A stretch of 64,000 bases of DNA from Rhizobiales bacterium 2SD (lineage in GTDB: Bacteria > Pseudomonadota > Alphaproteobacteria > Rhizobiales > Beijerinckiaceae). The DNA is taken from the NCBI GenBank assembly GCA_005502805.1, contig SCMY01000002.1, positions 310,001 to 374,000 of the forward strand, written 5' to 3'. The position numbers and the translations under genes were made by a program. The notes under the pieces are model-generated. The model was not told where the DNA came from, did no database searches, and was given only the letters and a program-made list of their open reading frames with translations. The first letter of the stretch is position 1, and every line of letters begins with the position of its first letter. This document shows positions 1-8,207 of this stretch, one piece after another.

Positions 1-441
1 GCCGAGGAACAGGCCGATCGGCGCCACCGCAGCGCCGAGATCGAGCGCCGAGAGCGGCGGATAGCCGCGCCTGATGGCGAAGACCCACAGGCCCGCTGCG
101 GCGCCGACGAGCCCGCCATGGAAGGACATTCCGCCCTTCCACACCGCGAAGATCTCCAGCGGATTGGCGAGATATTCGGGCAGATTATAGAACAGCACGA
201 AGCCGAGCCGGCCGCCGATCACGACGCCGAGCGCGGCGAACAGCAGGAAATCGTCGAGCGAATCAGGGCTCGGCCGCGCCCGGCCGCCCCAGAGCGACTC
301 GGCGGCCGCAAGCTTGCGCGCATACCACCAGCCGCCGAGCAGGCCGACGACATAGGCGAGCCCGTACCATTTGATCGAGAGCGGCCCGAGCTGCAGCGCG
401 ACCGGATCGATCACCGGGAAGGGAATGGCGAAGACGGGCAT
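1..441 (-). CDS. lgt: Prolipoprotein diacylglyceryl transferase, 3' part cut by window edge
   Basis: Integral membrane enzyme that moves diacylglycerol from phosphatidylglycerol to the lipobox cysteine of prolipoproteins, the first step of lipoprotein maturation. Reading from the ATG at 441, about 147 residues are present before the window ends. The N-terminus is typical of Lgt (MPVFAIPFPVIDPVAL, then IKWYGLAYVVGLLGGWW as the first membrane segment). The Lgt signature region follows: GGRLGFVLFYN, then WKGGMSFHGGLVGA, which carries the conserved histidine in HGG. The C-terminal half lies outside the window. No other family shares this motif set, so the call is firm. At least two lipoprotein genes (1228-1737 and 19874-20416) encode likely substrates. 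Confidence 0.95.
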   Translation of the reverse strand, partial: MPVFAIPFPVIDPVALQLGPLSIKWYGLAYVVGLLGGWWYARKLAAAESLWGGRARPSPDSLDDFLLFAALGVVIGGRLGFVLFYNLPEYLANPLEIFAVWKGGMSFHGGLVGAAAGLWVFAIRRGYPPLSALDLGAAVAPIGLFLG

Positions 442-517
442 GGGCTATGGATCCGGATTGCGCGCTGCGGTGATGCAGGGCGCGCGGTGCCCGGGTCAAG
501 AGGTCAGAGAGCCGCGC

Positions 518-1084
518 TCAGGCACGCCCGCGCACCCGTGCCTCCGCGAGCACCGGCTCTGCCGAGAGCTCGGGCGAGGCTGGCGGCAGGTCGGTCGGCA
601 GATGGTGCTGGATCGTCAGCGCCAATTCGTCGAAGCCGTTGTCATAGGTCGAGACGCGCAGGCGCGGCCCCTCGAAGGAGGAAATCCAGAGATAGCCGGT
701 CCACTCCGTGCCGATCCGGGCGAGCTCGTACCAGCTCATCGTGATCGTCCGGCCGGTGATCGTCCGGCGCTCGATGCGCTGGCTGTTCCAGCGTACCTGC
801 TCGACCAGGGCCTGGGCCGCCAGGAACAGGGTCAGGCCGGCAAAGGCGCTGGTGAAGAGCAGCCCCGAGGTTCGATCGACGCGCTCGCCCCAGACCACCA
901 GCGTCGCGACCGCGGTGATCAGCAGGCCGGCGAACAGGCCGAGCCAGAAATACGGGCCGGGCGTCAGATAGCGCCATTCGCCGTGCCGCCGCGCTCGCCG
1001 TCGCTGCAGGCAGACGCAGAGTGCGGTCACGGCCATGAAGGCTGGAACGAACAATGCGACCTTCATCAGGAAGTCGACAAGCAT
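518..1084 (-). CDS. Hypothetical membrane protein (188 aa)
   Basis: I do not recognise a family. The protein opens with a hydrophobic segment (about residues 5-25), then a basic stretch (QRRRARRHGEW). Two further hydrophobic segments follow at about 45-65 and 75-95, and the C-terminal 90 residues are soluble. The C-terminal half contains RRTITGRTITMSWYELARI and looks like a small cytoplasmic beta-rich domain. It lies upstream of lgt on the same strand with a 76-base gap, so the two may be co-transcribed. The start at 1084 gives the full first membrane segment; an internal ATG at 1066 is also possible. Codon use matches the neighbours, which supports a real gene; function unknown. Confidence 0.7.
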   Translation of the reverse strand: MLVDFLMKVALFVPAFMAVTALCVCLQRRRARRHGEWRYLTPGPYFWLGLFAGLLITAVATLVVWGERVDRTSGLLFTSAFAGLTLFLAAQALVEQVRWNSQRIERRTITGRTITMSWYELARIGTEWTGYLWISSFEGPRLRVSTYDNGFDELALTIQHHLPTDLPPASPELSAEPVLAEARVRGRA

Positions 1085-1227
1085 GGAGGCCTCGGGCGAA
1101 GCGGAGCCTTGCCTCTACCGGACCTTGCAACAAACCCGAAGCGCAACCCATCGGAATGGCAAAGAAGCCGTTGCAGGATTCCGCCACTCCTAACAAGACC
1201 GGCTCATCTTGCCGAGCAGAGTGATGT

Positions 1228-1737
1228 CTATCCTGGACACTCCGGCACTTGAAATTCAGCGCGATACGGGCTCCCGCCGGCACCGAATGTTGAGATGCAC
1301 TCGCGACGTTCGGCGGGGCTATAGAATCGGTATTTGCCTTCCCGATCTCTGCTGGCCGCACCAAGATAGGTCCATGTGGACGAGTCGAAGTGACGATACT
1401 CGGCAAACTCAGCTAACCGGGGTGGCTTGGCATCTCTCACTTCCACCGCAGAGCAGCAGCCACCTCCACCGATCACGATGAAAAAATTCTCGGGAGTCAC
1501 ATACAGATTTGCATGGGTTGCGGGTCCCCAGTCCGTCCACATTTTGGTCCTGGCCTCGCCTCGACCATTTTTGACCAGCAGTTCGTGACGGCTCTCAAAT
1601 CCGTCCGACCAGATCTCGAAATGAGCAGTCGTATCGGGAAAGGGCAGTGGAACAGCTAGTTCTCGGACCAAGCGCTCGCCACAAGCGGTCAGAACAAACA
1701 GGAGGATCGCAAAATAGGGCCATCCAAAGAGCTTCAT
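1228..1737 (-). CDS. Putative lipoprotein, AT-richer than its neighbours
   Basis: From the ATG at 1737 the product is 169 aa. It begins with a lipoprotein signal peptide: MKLFGW, a hydrophobic core and the lipobox LTAC with cysteine near residue 19. The mature part has no family I recognise; a cluster GGGGCC lies mid-protein, and further cysteines occur near the C-terminus. The open frame continues to 1800, but the signal peptide fixes the start at 1737. The gene and the 140 bases downstream are visibly richer in A+T and in rare codons than every neighbouring gene, which suggests recent acquisition. It is divergent from uvrC with only about 70 bases between starts. Likely anchored in the inner or outer membrane; role unknown. 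Confidence 0.65.
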   Translation of the reverse strand: MKLFGWPYFAILLFVLTACGERLVRELAVPLPFPDTTAHFEIWSDGFESRHELLVKNGRGEARTKMWTDWGPATHANLYVTPENFFIVIGGGGCCSAVEVRDAKPPRLAEFAEYRHFDSSTWTYLGAASRDREGKYRFYSPAERRECISTFGAGGSPYRAEFQVPECPG

Positions 1738-1805
1738 CGCTAATGCGCCGTCCAATCCGCTAGCCATACCGCTCCTGACATGACGAAGCGGCTGCGGCAT
1801 CCTAC

Positions 1806-3917
1806 ATGCAGGCCATGAATCGCGAACGCCCAGACGACGTGCCGGAAGAAGAGTTCGAGGACGAGGAGGAGCTGTCTTCCGCGCCCGAGCCCGCGCTCGA
1901 TCTCGGCGAGGCCGCTCCCGGCGCGCTCAAGGCCGGGATCGAGGTGATCGCCGACTTCGCGAAACATCTGCCGAACAAGCCCGGCGTCTACCGGATGTTC
2001 GATCGCGCCGGCGACGTGCTCTATGTCGGCAAGGCCAAGAGCCTGAAGAACCGGGTCACGGCCTATGCTCGCGGCATGGCCCACACCAATGCGGTCGCGC
2101 GCATGATCGCCGAGACCGCGAACATGGAGTTCGTCACCACCGGCACCGAGACCGAGGCGCTGCTGCTCGAATCGAACCTGATCAAGCAGCTCAGGCCGCG
2201 CTACAATGTGCTGCTGCGCGACGACAAATCCTTTCCCTATATCTTCCTCTCCGGCGACCATCCGGCGCCGCAGATCGCCAAGCACCGCGGCTCGCGCCAG
2301 CGCAAGGGCGACTATTTCGGCCCCTTCGCCTCGGTCTGGGCGGTGGAGCGCACCATCGACGCGCTGCAGAAGGCGTTTCTCCTGCGCTCCTGCTCGGACA
2401 GCTATTACGAGAACCGCACCCGGCCCTGCCTGCTCTTCCAGATCAAGCGCTGCTCAGGCCCCTGCACCGGCGAAATCTCGCATGCCGACTATCAGGGTCT
2501 CGCCGACCAGGCGCGCGCCTTCCTCTCCGGCCGCTCCTCGGCGGTGAAACAGCTTCTCTCCGAGCGGATGCAGGCGGCGGCCGAGGAGCTCGAATTCGAG
2601 AAGGCGGCGCGCTATCGCGACCGGCTGGCGGCGCTTTCGGCCGTCCAGGCCGGGCAGGACATCAACACGCAAGGGGTCGAGGAGGCCGACGTCTTCGCCA
2701 TCGACGAGCAGGCCGGGCAGTTCTGCGTCGAGATCTTCTTCTTCCGCAACAAGCAGAACTGGGGCAATCGCGCCCTCTTCCCGCGTGCCGACAAGAGCCT
2801 GACCCCGGCCGAGGTGCTGGCCTCGGTCGTCACCCAGTTCTACGACGACAAGCCGCCGCCGAAGCTGGTGCTGCTTTCGCACGAACTGGCGGAGGCCGCT
2901 CTCATCGCCGAGGCGCTCTGCGCCCGCGCCGGCCGCAAGGTCGAGCTGGCGACGCCCAAGCGCGGCGAGCGCCGCGACCTCGTCGCCCATGCCCAGAAGA
3001 ACGCGCATGAGGCGCTCGCCCGCAAGCTCGCCGACAGCGCCGGCCAGCAGAGCCTGCTCAATGCGCTCGGCGTCGCCTTCGGCCTGGAAAAGGCGCCGCG
3101 CCGCGTCGAGGTCTATGACAACTCGCACATCATGGGCACCAACGCGGTCGGCGGCATGATCGTCGCCGGGCGGGACGGCTTCATGAAGAGCCACTACCGC
3201 ACCTTCAACATCTCGGCTGACACCATCGCCGGCGACGATTTCGGCATGATGCGCGAGGTGCTGAAGCGCAGGTTCACGCGGCTGGCGAAGGAGGCGGGAA
3301 CCTCGACTGACTCTCCTCCCCCTTGTGGGGAGGAGTTGGACGTGGGGGTCGCCCAGCCTGGTGAGGTCGCACCAGGCGGCACCACCCCCATCCCTCTCCC
3401 TTCCCCACAAGGGGGAAGGGAAGCGCCCGCATCTGAAGCGATCGAGCCCGACGACACCGCCTTCCCCTCCCGTCCCGACCTCGTCATCGTCGACGGCGGC
3501 AAGGGCCAGTTCGAGGCTGCCCGCAAGATCATGGCCGAATGCGGCGTCACCGACATCGCGCTCGTCGCCATCGCCAAGGGCGAGGACCGCAACGCCATGC
3601 GCGAGACCTTCTTCATGGTCGGCAAGGAGCCGTTCAAGCTGCCGCCGCGGGACCCCGCCCTGTTCTTCATCCAGCGCCTGCGCGACGAGGCCCATCGCTT
3701 CGCCATTGGCACCCATCGCGCCAAGCGCAAGCGCGACATCAAGACCAATCCGCTCGACGAGATCCCCGGCATCGGCCCCTCGCGCAAACGGGCGCTGCTG
3801 CTGCATTTCGGCACGGTGAAGGCGATCCAGCGCGCCAAGCTCGACGACCTGATGAAGACGCCCGGAGTGAACGCCGCCACCGCCAAGGCGGTGCATGCCC
3901 ATTTCCATGAGCATTGA
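1806..3917 (+). CDS. uvrC: Excinuclease ABC subunit C
   Basis: UvrC makes both incisions in nucleotide excision repair after UvrAB marks the lesion. Domains in order: an acidic N-terminal extension (about residues 1-50); a GIY-YIG nuclease (GVYRMF...VLYVGKAK, about 58-80); a Cys-rich segment; a UvrB-binding UVR motif ([14 protein letters not shown], about 261-274); the RNase H-like nuclease with YDNSH (about 437) and VDGGKGQ (about 561); and C-terminal helix-hairpin-helix repeats ([17 protein letters not shown]). At 703 aa it is longer than the usual ~610-690. Part of the excess is an in-frame segment of roughly 40 residues (about 500-545) encoded by a palindromic repeat, between YDNSH and VDGGKGQ. 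The start could be 1806 or the second ATG at 1815. pgsA, moaD and moaE follow on the same strand. Confidence 0.97.
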   Translation: MQAMNRERPDDVPEEEFEDEEELSSAPEPALDLGEAAPGALKAGIEVIADFAKHLPNKPGVYRMFDRAGDVLYVGKAKSLKNRVTAYARGMAHTNAVARMIAETANMEFVTTGTETEALLLESNLIKQLRPRYNVLLRDDKSFPYIFLSGDHPAPQIAKHRGSRQRKGDYFGPFASVWAVERTIDALQKAFLLRSCSDSYYENRTRPCLLFQIKRCSGPCTGEISHADYQGLADQARAFLSGRSSAVKQLLSERMQAAAEELEFEKAARYRDRLAALSAVQAGQDINTQGVEEADVFAIDEQAGQFCVEIFFFRNKQNWGNRALFPRADKSLTPAEVLASVVTQFYDDKPPPKLVLLSHELAEAALIAEALCARAGRKVELATPKRGERRDLVAHAQKNAHEALARKLADSAGQQSLLNALGVAFGLEKAPRRVEVYDNSHIMGTNAVGGMIVAGRDGFMKSHYRTFNISADTIAGDDFGMMREVLKRRFTRLAKEAGTSTDSPPPCGEELDVGVAQPGEVAPGGTTPIPLPSPQGGREAPASEAIEPDDTAFPSRPDLVIVDGGKGQFEAARKIMAECGVTDIALVAIAKGEDRNAMRETFFMVGKEPFKLPPRDPALFFIQRLRDEAHRFAIGTHRAKRKRDIKTNPLDEIPGIGPSRKRALLLHFGTVKAIQRAKLDDLMKTPGVNAATAKAVHAHFHEH
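3313..3421. repeat. Nested palindromic element inserted in frame within uvrC
   Basis: Left hairpin: CTCCTCCCC (3313-3321) pairs with GGGGAGGAG (3327-3335) around loop CTTGT. Right hairpin: TCCCTTCCCC (3397-3406) pairs with GGGGAAGGGA (3412-3421) around loop ACAAG. The two hairpins are near-inverted copies of each other, including complementary loops. Between them TGGGGGT (3343-3349) pairs with ACCCCCA (3384-3390), enclosing a central hairpin GCCTGGT (3356-3362) / ACCAGGC (3371-3377). This is the architecture of a REP-like mobile palindromic unit. It is read through in frame and encodes a Pro/Gly/Glu-rich linker in UvrC. Confidence 0.85.
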
Positions 3918-3974
3918 TCGGAATGGCAGGGTCACAGTCTTGCGTGTTGACGCTGTCATGAAGGCGCTGTTTTG

Positions 3975-4595
3975 GTGAGTGTCGTGACGAGTCTCAACGA
4001 AGCCATCCGCCGCCGGGGACCCTGGTCCCTGCCGAACCTCCTCACCTATGGCCGGATCATCGCGATTCCGGCGCTGGTGGCGCTGCTGTTCTGGCCCTGG
4101 GACGACTGGGCTCGCTGGACGGCGCTGGGGATTTATGTCGTCGCCGCCATCACCGATTATCTCGACGGCTGGATCGCCCGCGCCTGGAGCCAGCAATCGG
4201 CGATCGGCCGCATGCTCGATCCGATTGCGGACAAGCTCCTGGTCTGCGCCCTGCTGCTGATGCTGGTCCACACCGGCACCATCAGGGGCTGGGCGATCTG
4301 GGCGGCAATCGTGATTCTCTGCCGCGAGATCCTGGTCTCGGGCCTGCGCGAATTCCTGGCCGAGCTGAAGGTCAGCGTCCCCGTCAGCAAGGTCGCGAAA
4401 TACAAGACCACGGCGCAGTTGTTCGCGCTCGGCTTCCTCGTCGCCGGCCCCGCCGGTGACAAAGTCCTGCCGCACAATACCCAGATCGGGATCGTGATGC
4501 TGTGGATCGCTGCGGTGCTGACGATCTACACCGGCTGGGACTATCTGAATTCCGGCATCCGCCACCTCGTCGAGGAGGACGAGCGCGCGTCATGA
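3975..4595 (+). CDS. pgsA: CDP-diacylglycerol-glycerol-3-phosphate 3-phosphatidyltransferase
   Basis: Inner-membrane enzyme that condenses CDP-diacylglycerol with glycerol-3-phosphate to phosphatidylglycerol phosphate, the committed step to phosphatidylglycerol and cardiolipin. The CDP-alcohol phosphotransferase signature D-x2-DG-x2-AR-x8-G-x3-D-x3-D is complete (ITDYLDGWIARAW, then IGRMLDPIADK, about residues 60-85). PNLLTYGRI near the N-terminus is typical of PgsA. Several hydrophobic segments fit the multi-pass fold. There is no ATG near the start; I chose GTG at 3975 (206 aa), with TTG at 3972 or GTG at 3984 as alternatives. The stop overlaps the moaD start (ATGA), so translation is probably coupled. 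Confidence 0.95.
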   Translation: MSVVTSLNEAIRRRGPWSLPNLLTYGRIIAIPALVALLFWPWDDWARWTALGIYVVAAITDYLDGWIARAWSQQSAIGRMLDPIADKLLVCALLLMLVHTGTIRGWAIWAAIVILCREILVSGLREFLAELKVSVPVSKVAKYKTTAQLFALGFLVAGPAGDKVLPHNTQIGIVMLWIAAVLTIYTGWDYLNSGIRHLVEEDERAS

Positions 4596-4873
4596 GCATG
4601 GCCACGACCGAACCCGCCAGCCTGCGGCTGGTCTATTTCGCCTGGGTGCGCGAACGCATCGGCCTGACCGAAGAGACGGTCGCGCCGCCGGTCGGTACTG
4701 CGACAATCGCCGACCTGGTGCGCTGGCTGAAGACACGTGGCGAAGGCTATGAACTCGCCTTCGAGAACGAGACGGTCGTGCGCGCGGCAGTCGACCAGAC
4801 CCATGCCAAGCCCGCGACCGCGATCGCGGGAGCCCGCGAGGTCGCCTTCTTTCCGCCGATGACCGGCGGCTGA
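4592..4873 (+). CDS. moaD: Molybdopterin synthase small subunit
   Basis: Ubiquitin-like sulfur carrier of molybdopterin synthase. Its C-terminal Gly-Gly is thiocarboxylated by MoeB and gives sulfur to precursor Z bound in MoaE. The 93-residue product has the expected small size and ends in FFPPMTGG with the terminal GG intact. The early LVYFAWVRERIG segment is the usual MoaD beta strand 1 and helix. The start at 4592 overlaps the pgsA stop as ATGA; the upstream open frame lacks any MoaD similarity. moaE follows after 14 bases, so both synthase subunits are made together. Confidence 0.94.
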   Translation: MSMATTEPASLRLVYFAWVRERIGLTEETVAPPVGTATIADLVRWLKTRGEGYELAFENETVVRAAVDQTHAKPATAIAGAREVAFFPPMTGG

Positions 4874-4887
4874 TTCGAGGCCAGGCC

Positions 4888-5352
4888 ATGACGCCGCTCG
4901 TCCGCATCCAGCGCGAGGATTTCGACGTCGGCGCTGAGATCGCGGCGCTGACATCAGGCAATCCGAACATCGGCGCCGTGGTCAGCTTCGCCGGCCTCTG
5001 CCGCGACGAGAGCGGGCGCCTCGCCGCGCTCGAGCTGGAGCACTATCCGGGGATGGCCGAGGCCGAGATCTCCCGCGTCGCGCAGGAAGCCGCGGAGCGT
5101 TGGCCGCTTGCCGGCCTTCTCGCCATCCACCGCTTCGGCCTGATCAGGCCGGGCGAGCAGATCGTGCTGGTCATCGCCGCGTCGAGCCATCGGCGCGAGG
5201 CCTTCGAGGCTGCCGATTTCCTGATGGACTACCTCAAGACCCGCGCCCCGTTCTGGAAGCGCGAGCATCTCGCCGACGGCACGCTCGGCGGCTGGGTCGA
5301 AGCCAAGGCGGATGACGACGATGCGGCACAGCGCTGGGAACAGGTGTCCTGA
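4888..5352 (+). CDS. moaE: Molybdopterin synthase catalytic subunit
   Basis: Large subunit of molybdopterin synthase. It binds precursor Z and inserts two sulfurs delivered by MoaD thiocarboxylate, giving the dithiolene of molybdenum cofactor. Family landmarks: GAVVSFAGLCRD near residue 32, LELEHYPGMAEAEI near 52, a helix with AIHRFGLIRPGE, and the conserved lysine-containing end of the fold (DYLKTRAPFWKREH, about 118-131). The 154-aa length is normal. It follows moaD after 14 bases, and the next gene starts inside its 3' end in another frame. Confidence 0.95.
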   Translation: MTPLVRIQREDFDVGAEIAALTSGNPNIGAVVSFAGLCRDESGRLAALELEHYPGMAEAEISRVAQEAAERWPLAGLLAIHRFGLIRPGEQIVLVIAASSHRREAFEAADFLMDYLKTRAPFWKREHLADGTLGGWVEAKADDDDAAQRWEQVS

Positions 5353-6415
5353 GGGACTGCAGTCGCTTCTGCTCGGGGTGTGTCTTCTCGCCATGCCAGC
5401 GCTCGCTTCGGCGGCGGCGCCCGAGCCGAAGGGCTTCCGCGACTGGATGGCCGGTTGCGACAACCGCAAGAGCTGCTCGGCACTCTCTGTCCCTTCCGAC
5501 GGCATCGACACGATCGCCTATCTGCGGCTTGAGCGCCCGGCCGGACCGGAAGGAGCCGCCAGGCTGGTCCTGCGACTGCGCGGCGAATGGCAGAAGCCGC
5601 CGCTCTCCCTTGAGCTCAAGCTCGATGGTGCGGCCTTCCCGGCCGGTGGCAAGCCTATGCCGGCCTCCGCCGACGGCGATCTGGCGACAGTGACGTTTCA
5701 GCCAGCCGAGATCGCTGCTTTCATCGAGGCGGCGCGCAAGGCGACGAAACTGTCGGTCGCCGTTCCCGGCGCAACGGCGGAGGTCTCGCTCGCGGGCGCC
5801 GTCGCGGCGCTGCTCTGGATCGACGAGCAACAGGGCCGTCTCAACACCACCTCCGCATTGATCCGGAAAGGCAGCGGAACCAGCGTCCCACCTGCTCCCG
5901 CCGCGCCGGTCATCACGGCGAAGCCGGCAAGCGGCTCGCTCTCCGAGAAGGACGGGAAGGCCCTCGCCGCGGCACTGCGCAAACATCTCAAGCAGCGCGA
6001 CCCCGACCAATGCGAGGGCGGCGACATGGCGACACAGCACGATGAAGCCTGGCCGCTCGACGGCAAGCGCAGCCTGGTCTCGCTGACCTGCTCGCTCGGC
6101 GCCTACAACGCCGGCAACGCCTTCTGGATCGTCGAGAACGGCGCTGTGGCAACGGCCAAGCCGGTCAACTTCCCGCAGAACGACGACGGCGACGCGAAGA
6201 ACGTACTGACCAATGGTGCATTCGAGCCGAAGACCGGCCACATCGACTATTTCGCCAAGGGCCGCGGCATCGGCGATTGCGGCGCGATGGGTGGTTATGC
6301 CTGGACCGGCGCAGGCTTCGTCCTGACCGGGTTCAGCATGATGGGCGAATGCCGCGGCATCGGCTCGGACGACTGGATCACGCTGTTCCGCAGCGAGGTG
6401 AAGACCGCGAAATGA
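5312..6415 (+). CDS. DUF1176 family exported protein
   Basis: The product has an N-terminal signal peptide (LQSLLLGVCLLAMPALASAAA) and is therefore probably periplasmic. The mature protein of about 330 residues has the DUF1176 arrangement: a short N-terminal part with a Cys pair (CDNRKSC), a middle domain, and a C-terminal part with GDCG and GECRG, suggesting disulfides. No enzymatic motif is visible and the family function is not established. Two near starts exist (ATG 5312 and 5321), both inside the last 41 bases of moaE, so translation may be coupled to the molybdopterin genes. A terminator hairpin lies just after the stop but is oriented for ilvE, which converges on this gene. Confidence 0.8.
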   Translation: MTTMRHSAGNRCPEGLQSLLLGVCLLAMPALASAAAPEPKGFRDWMAGCDNRKSCSALSVPSDGIDTIAYLRLERPAGPEGAARLVLRLRGEWQKPPLSLELKLDGAAFPAGGKPMPASADGDLATVTFQPAEIAAFIEAARKATKLSVAVPGATAEVSLAGAVAALLWIDEQQGRLNTTSALIRKGSGTSVPPAPAAPVITAKPASGSLSEKDGKALAAALRKHLKQRDPDQCEGGDMATQHDEAWPLDGKRSLVSLTCSLGAYNAGNAFWIVENGAVATAKPVNFPQNDDGDAKNVLTNGAFEPKTGHIDYFAKGRGIGDCGAMGGYAWTGAGFVLTGFSMMGECRGIGSDDWITLFRSEVKTAK

Positions 6416-6443
6416 AAAATCCCGGGCAGCCGAGCTGCCCGGG
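6413..6443 (-). terminator. Rho-independent terminator of ilvE
   Basis: A perfect 10-bp stem CCCGGGCAGC/GCTGCCCGGG with loop CGA (6421-6443). On the minus strand it is followed at once by ATTTTTC (6413-6420). It sits 29 bases beyond the ilvE stop. The plus-strand side has no T run, so it mainly serves ilvE. Confidence 0.88.
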
Positions 6444-6472
6444 ACGGGTTCATTCGAGCGGCTGAGTCAGTT

Positions 6473-7363
6473 TCAGGCAGCAGCCTTCGACTTCTGCCTG
6501 ACCTCGTCCGAATAGTCCTCCATGATCACCTTGCCCATATTGCCGGTGACGAACTTGTAGGGGCCGATCTCGGAGACCAGCGTCACCTCGGCAGCCGAGC
6601 CGGTGATGAAGCACTCGCTGAAGCCTTCGAGCTCCTCCGGCCGGATGCGGCGCTCGACCACCTCGAAGCCGCGTTTCCGGCAGAGATCGACCACCGACTG
6701 GCGGGTGATGCCGTTGAGGAAGCGATCGGCCAGCGGGGTATGGACCACGCCGTCCTTGATGAAGAAGATGTTGGCGCCGGTGCACTCGGCGACATTGCCT
6801 TCCCAGTCGAGCATCATCGCATCGGCATAGCCGGCGCGCTCCGCCTTGTGCTTGGAGAGCGAGCAGATCATGTAGAGCCCCGCCGCCTTGGCATGGACCG
6901 GCGCGCAGGCCGGGTCGGGCCGGCGATAGGTCGCGAGATCGAGGCGCACGCCCTTCAGCTTCTGCGCCATGTCGAACATGCTCGGCCATTCCCACACCGC
7001 GATCGCCGTGTGGATGGTGTTGTTCATGCCCGAGACCGCCATCATCTCCGAGCCACGCCAGGCGACCGGACGCAGATAGGCATCCTTCAGGCCGTTCTCC
7101 TTCAGGCAGAGATATTTCGCCGCGTCGAGCTCGGCGACCGAGTACGGGATCGTGAAATCCATGATCTCGGCCGACTTGTGGAAGCGCTGCGAATGCTCGG
7201 TGCACTTGTAGATCACGCCGTCATAGGAGCGCTCGCCCTCGAAGACGCAGGAGCCATAGTGCAGGCCATGGGTGAGTACGTGCACCTTGGCCTCCTTCCA
7301 CGGCACGAGCTTGCCGTCGAACCAGATGACGCCGTCGCGCTGGTCGAAAGGAATGACAGACAT
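6473..7363 (-). CDS. ilvE: Branched-chain amino acid aminotransferase
   Basis: PLP fold-type IV enzyme for the last step of leucine, isoleucine and valine synthesis and the first step of their breakdown, using glutamate/2-oxoglutarate. The sequence has the class IV landmarks: VLTHGLHYGSCVFEGERSYD near the N-terminus; KAERAGYADAMMLDWEG, a variant of the usual K-A region; NIFFIKDG; and the C-terminal ECFITGSAAEV signature. The open frame runs to 7465, but the ATG at 7363 has a good Shine-Dalgarno (GGAGG, 8 bases away) and matches family starts, giving 296 aa. It is divergent from a MarR regulator with an operator-like palindrome between, so MarR control is plausible. Confidence 0.94.
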   Translation of the reverse strand: MSVIPFDQRDGVIWFDGKLVPWKEAKVHVLTHGLHYGSCVFEGERSYDGVIYKCTEHSQRFHKSAEIMDFTIPYSVAELDAAKYLCLKENGLKDAYLRPVAWRGSEMMAVSGMNNTIHTAIAVWEWPSMFDMAQKLKGVRLDLATYRRPDPACAPVHAKAAGLYMICSLSKHKAERAGYADAMMLDWEGNVAECTGANIFFIKDGVVHTPLADRFLNGITRQSVVDLCRKRGFEVVERRIRPEELEGFSECFITGSAAEVTLVSEIGPYKFVTGNMGKVIMEDYSDEVRQKSKAAA

Positions 7364-7460
7364 GGTACAGTCCTCCAGGTGCTTTTCTTGCAGGCACTCC
7401 GCCACAGGCTGGAAGGGCGCGCAAGCACGGGATTTATGCTGCGCCGGAACTGGCGCTCGC

Positions 7461-7530
7461 GACATAATCGGTCGTCCCGCGTGCTTGACCGGTAATCTTA
7501 CGTCTGAGATATGTCAACAAGGCTGACATA
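7461..7530 (+). promoter_or_regulatory. ilvE/marR divergent control region with MarR-type operator
   Basis: A 7-bp perfect inverted repeat TATGTCA (7510-7516) N7 TGACATA (7524-7530) ends four bases before the marR start codon. A further half-site GACATA lies at 7461-7466. A candidate marR promoter is TTGACC (7485-7490), 17-base spacer, GATATG (7508-7513), so the palindrome overlaps the -10 and the leader. This is the arrangement expected for autorepression. Confidence 0.7.
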
Positions 7531-7534
7531 AAAA

Positions 7535-8056
7535 ATGAGCGTGACGGTGAGCACACCCGTATTGCATCCAGCTTCTGCCGCCGCGCCGGAGGCAGCGCAT
7601 GCCGACGTGCCCTACGAGCTGATCGAGCTGTTCTTCTTCGCCTATCGCGACTTCGTCGGCGATCCCGACCGCATCCTCGCCGACTACAACTTCGGCCGCG
7701 CCCATCACCGCGTGCTGCATTTCGTCCAGCGCCGGCCGGGACTGACCATCGCCGAGCTGCTCGACATCTTGCAGATCACCAAGCAGAGCCTCAATCGCGT
7801 CCTGAAGGAGCTGGTCGAAACCGGCTTCGTCGAGTCGCGCACCGGCACGCAGGACAAGCGCCAGCGCAATCTCTACGCCACCGATGCCGGCCGCGAGCTT
7901 GCCGTCCGGCTGGCACAGCTGCAGGGCAAGCGCATCAACGGCGCGCTCGCCCAGGTCGGCTCCGAGGCGGGCGCAATCGTCGCGCGCTATCTGGCGGGCT
8001 TGATCGACCCGTCCGAGCGCAAGAAGGTGCAGGAGGCGCTCGCCGGGCCACGGTGA
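7535..8056 (+). CDS. MarR family transcriptional regulator (PetP-like position)
   Basis: Winged-helix dimeric regulator of 173 aa. The central MarR fold is visible: HHRVLHFVQRRPGLTIAELL, then the recognition-helix segment ITKQSLNRVLKELVETGFVE, and the wing DKRQRNLYAT (about residues 108-117), which is the typical MarR D-K-R motif. The first 25 residues are Ala-rich and likely disordered. No Shine-Dalgarno is seen close to the ATG; transcription from the proposed promoter would give a very short leader. An OmpR-type response regulator and a histidine kinase follow on the same strand, an order also known for petP-petR of Rhodobacter capsulatus. Orthology to PetP is inference. Confidence 0.88.
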   Translation: MSVTVSTPVLHPASAAAPEAAHADVPYELIELFFFAYRDFVGDPDRILADYNFGRAHHRVLHFVQRRPGLTIAELLDILQITKQSLNRVLKELVETGFVESRTGTQDKRQRNLYATDAGRELAVRLAQLQGKRINGALAQVGSEAGAIVARYLAGLIDPSERKKVQEALAGPR

Positions 8057-8207
8057 GGGCGCTGCGCCGATCGAAGGCGTTGCAGAACGTTAGACAATGT
8101 TATCTGAGACCTGACCAAGCTCGGGCCGGCGCCCGGGCAGCCTGTGCTATCCTCAGGGAGAGGAAGCGGTGCGCTCAGCCGGCACCGAGGACGAACGAGG
8201 AGCCCAG

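Noticed and set aside
2454..4565. A 703-codon open frame on the minus strand
   Set aside because: Antisense shadow of uvrC and pgsA; no signal, domain or start context supports it.
8086..8101. Imperfect 16-bp palindrome AACGTTAGACAATGTT between the MarR gene and the response-regulator gene
   Set aside because: Only partial symmetry and unlike the marR upstream operator; not enough to call a site.
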